This document shows, piece by piece, positions 63,323 through 64,000 of a DNA stretch of 64,000 bases. Numbering within the stretch: the first letter of the stretch is position 1; each line of letters opens with the position of its first letter. The DNA is taken from the NCBI GenBank assembly GCA_963763085.1, contig CAVXNB010000004.1:124001-188000 (forward strand). The letters are read 5' to 3'. The translations under genes were made by a program, and so were the position numbers. The notes beneath the pieces were generated by a model. It saw only the letters and a list, made by a program, of their open reading frames with translations, was not told where the DNA came from and did not search any database. The stretch is from CAVXNB01 sp963763085. Lineage in GTDB: Bacteria; Actinomycetota; Acidimicrobiia; Acidimicrobiales; Bog-793.

Positions 63323-64000
63323 ATGCCTGCTGTCACGATCGACGACACCAACGAACTGCCGCACATCCCACTCCCGCCTTCGTCGGCCCTGCAAAGACCA
63401 GTGAAGTCGGTGACGACGGCGCCGAGAGGGTTCGAGGGCGAGGGCTTCCCGGTGCGGCGGGCGTTCGCCGGCGTCGACCTCTCCGAGCTGGACCCGTTCG
63501 TCCATCTCGACCAGATGGGTGAGGTCAACTACGCGCCCGGCGAGCCGAAGGGCACCCCGTGGCATCCTCACCGGGGATTCGAGACCGTCACCTACATGAT
63601 GGACGGCATCATCCAGCACCAGGACTCGACCGGGGGCGGGGGCATCATCCACGACGGCGGCACCCAGTGGATGACGGCCGGAAAGGGCATCCTCCACATC
63701 GAGACGCCTCCCCACGACGTCGTCGCCGCCGGCGGCTGGTTCCACGGGCTGCAGCTGTGGGTCAACCTCCCGCGGGCGAAGAAGTGGATCGATCCCCAGT
63801 ACCAGGATCTCGACGGTGGGGCGGTCAGACTGCTGACCTCGAACGACGGAGGAGGCCTGCTGCGTGTCATCGCCGGCGAGATCGACGGGCGGAGCGGCCC
63901 CGGCTCGACGCACACCCCGATGACGATGGTGCACGCCAGCCTCGCTGCCGGCGCCCGGGTGGTGATTCCGTGGCCGGCGAACTTCAATGCTCTCGTGTAC
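63323..64000 (+). CDS. Second pirin family protein, runs off the window
   Basis: An open frame from the ATG at 63323, with GGAGG 8 nt before it, to the window end (226 codons seen, no stop). The sequence is classical pirin: PWHPHRGFETVTYMMDGIIQHQD with the HxH metal pair and TAGKGILHIETP with the His/Glu pair. It is closer to the human/plant-type pirins (PxHPHRGFETVTY) than to the preceding gene, with which it shares little beyond the metal motifs. Tandem arrangement suggests shared control by the MarR regulator. Confidence 0.93.
   Translation, partial: MPAVTIDDTNELPHIPLPPSSALQRPVKSVTTAPRGFEGEGFPVRRAFAGVDLSELDPFVHLDQMGEVNYAPGEPKGTPWHPHRGFETVTYMMDGIIQHQDSTGGGGIIHDGGTQWMTAGKGILHIETPPHDVVAAGGWFHGLQLWVNLPRAKKWIDPQYQDLDGGAVRLLTSNDGGGLLRVIAGEIDGRSGPGSTHTPMTMVHASLAAGARVVIPWPANFNALVY

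Overview
High-GC (roughly two-thirds G+C by eye), gene-dense chromosomal DNA from an actinobacterium. The evidence is a classical tRNA-Ser / small SRP RNA / dnaX / ybaB / recR neighbourhood, a DprE1-DprE2-UbiA decaprenylphosphoryl-arabinose cassette, BTAD-type and cyclase-ATPase regulators, a family 1 encapsulin, frequent GTG starts and 4-bp GTGA/ATGA stop-start overlaps. An Acidimicrobiia-like or other non-model actinomycete is my best guess; rank below phylum is inference. I see no phage, transposase, plasmid or CRISPR genes.

Layout. 1-3.4 kb: 3' end of a thiolase, then recR, ybaB and dnaX on the minus strand. 3.4-7.3 kb: an AsnC/Lrp regulator and the upper Phe/Tyr catabolic pathway (phenylalanine hydroxylase, HPPD, homogentisate dioxygenase), lying between dnaX and the SRP RNA / tRNA-Ser(GGA) that usually sit close to it. 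7.7-16.2 kb: a frame-broken BTAD/NB-ARC/TPR regulator, a secreted protein divergent from it, and a frame-broken zinc-ribbon/adenylate cyclase/ATPase/TPR giant. 16.2-25 kb: GH15 glycosidase plus alpha/beta hydrolase, a secreted sedolisin protease, and an SDR / NDH-2 / GMC oxidoreductase operon. 25.1-33 kb: cytochrome bd locus with cydDC on plus facing cydA-cydB-GH15 on minus. 33-37.7 kb: DUF1345 protein, 2-hydroxyacid dehydrogenase plus HpcH aldolase, a His-rich membrane protein of unknown function, and a beta-hydroxyacid dehydrogenase. 37.8-39 kb: encapsulated ferritin plus encapsulin shell. 39-44.2 kb: minus-strand run of PQQ-propeller protein, peroxiredoxin, DUF2461, TetR and acyl-CoA ligase. 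44.3-48.8 kb: ubiA-dprE1-dprE2 and a convergent phosphodiester-glycosidase-type membrane protein. 49.3-51.4 kb: ABC-F ATPase and tadA. 51.5-60 kb: a catabolic island of trimethylamine-dehydrogenase-like flavoenzyme, hydantoinase-type amidohydrolase, Tat lipoprotein solute-binding protein, GntR regulator, SnoaL-like protein, SDR and PuuE-like deacetylase. 60-64 kb: tRNA-Ser(CGA), a secreted tandem-repeat protein, MarR regulator and two pirins.

How the genes work together. The window combines housekeeping loci with a flexible oxidative metabolism: aromatic amino-acid breakdown, bd-type terminal oxidase and NDH-2 for respiration, iron storage in a nanocompartment, and a probable nitrogenous-compound pathway at 51.5-60 kb that I regard as the best candidate for something undescribed.

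Caution. At least eleven genes, including the essential dnaX, need one or more single-base frame changes to give a full-length protein. That frequency points to residual indel errors in the assembly more than to mass gene decay, so calls of pseudogene here are provisional.
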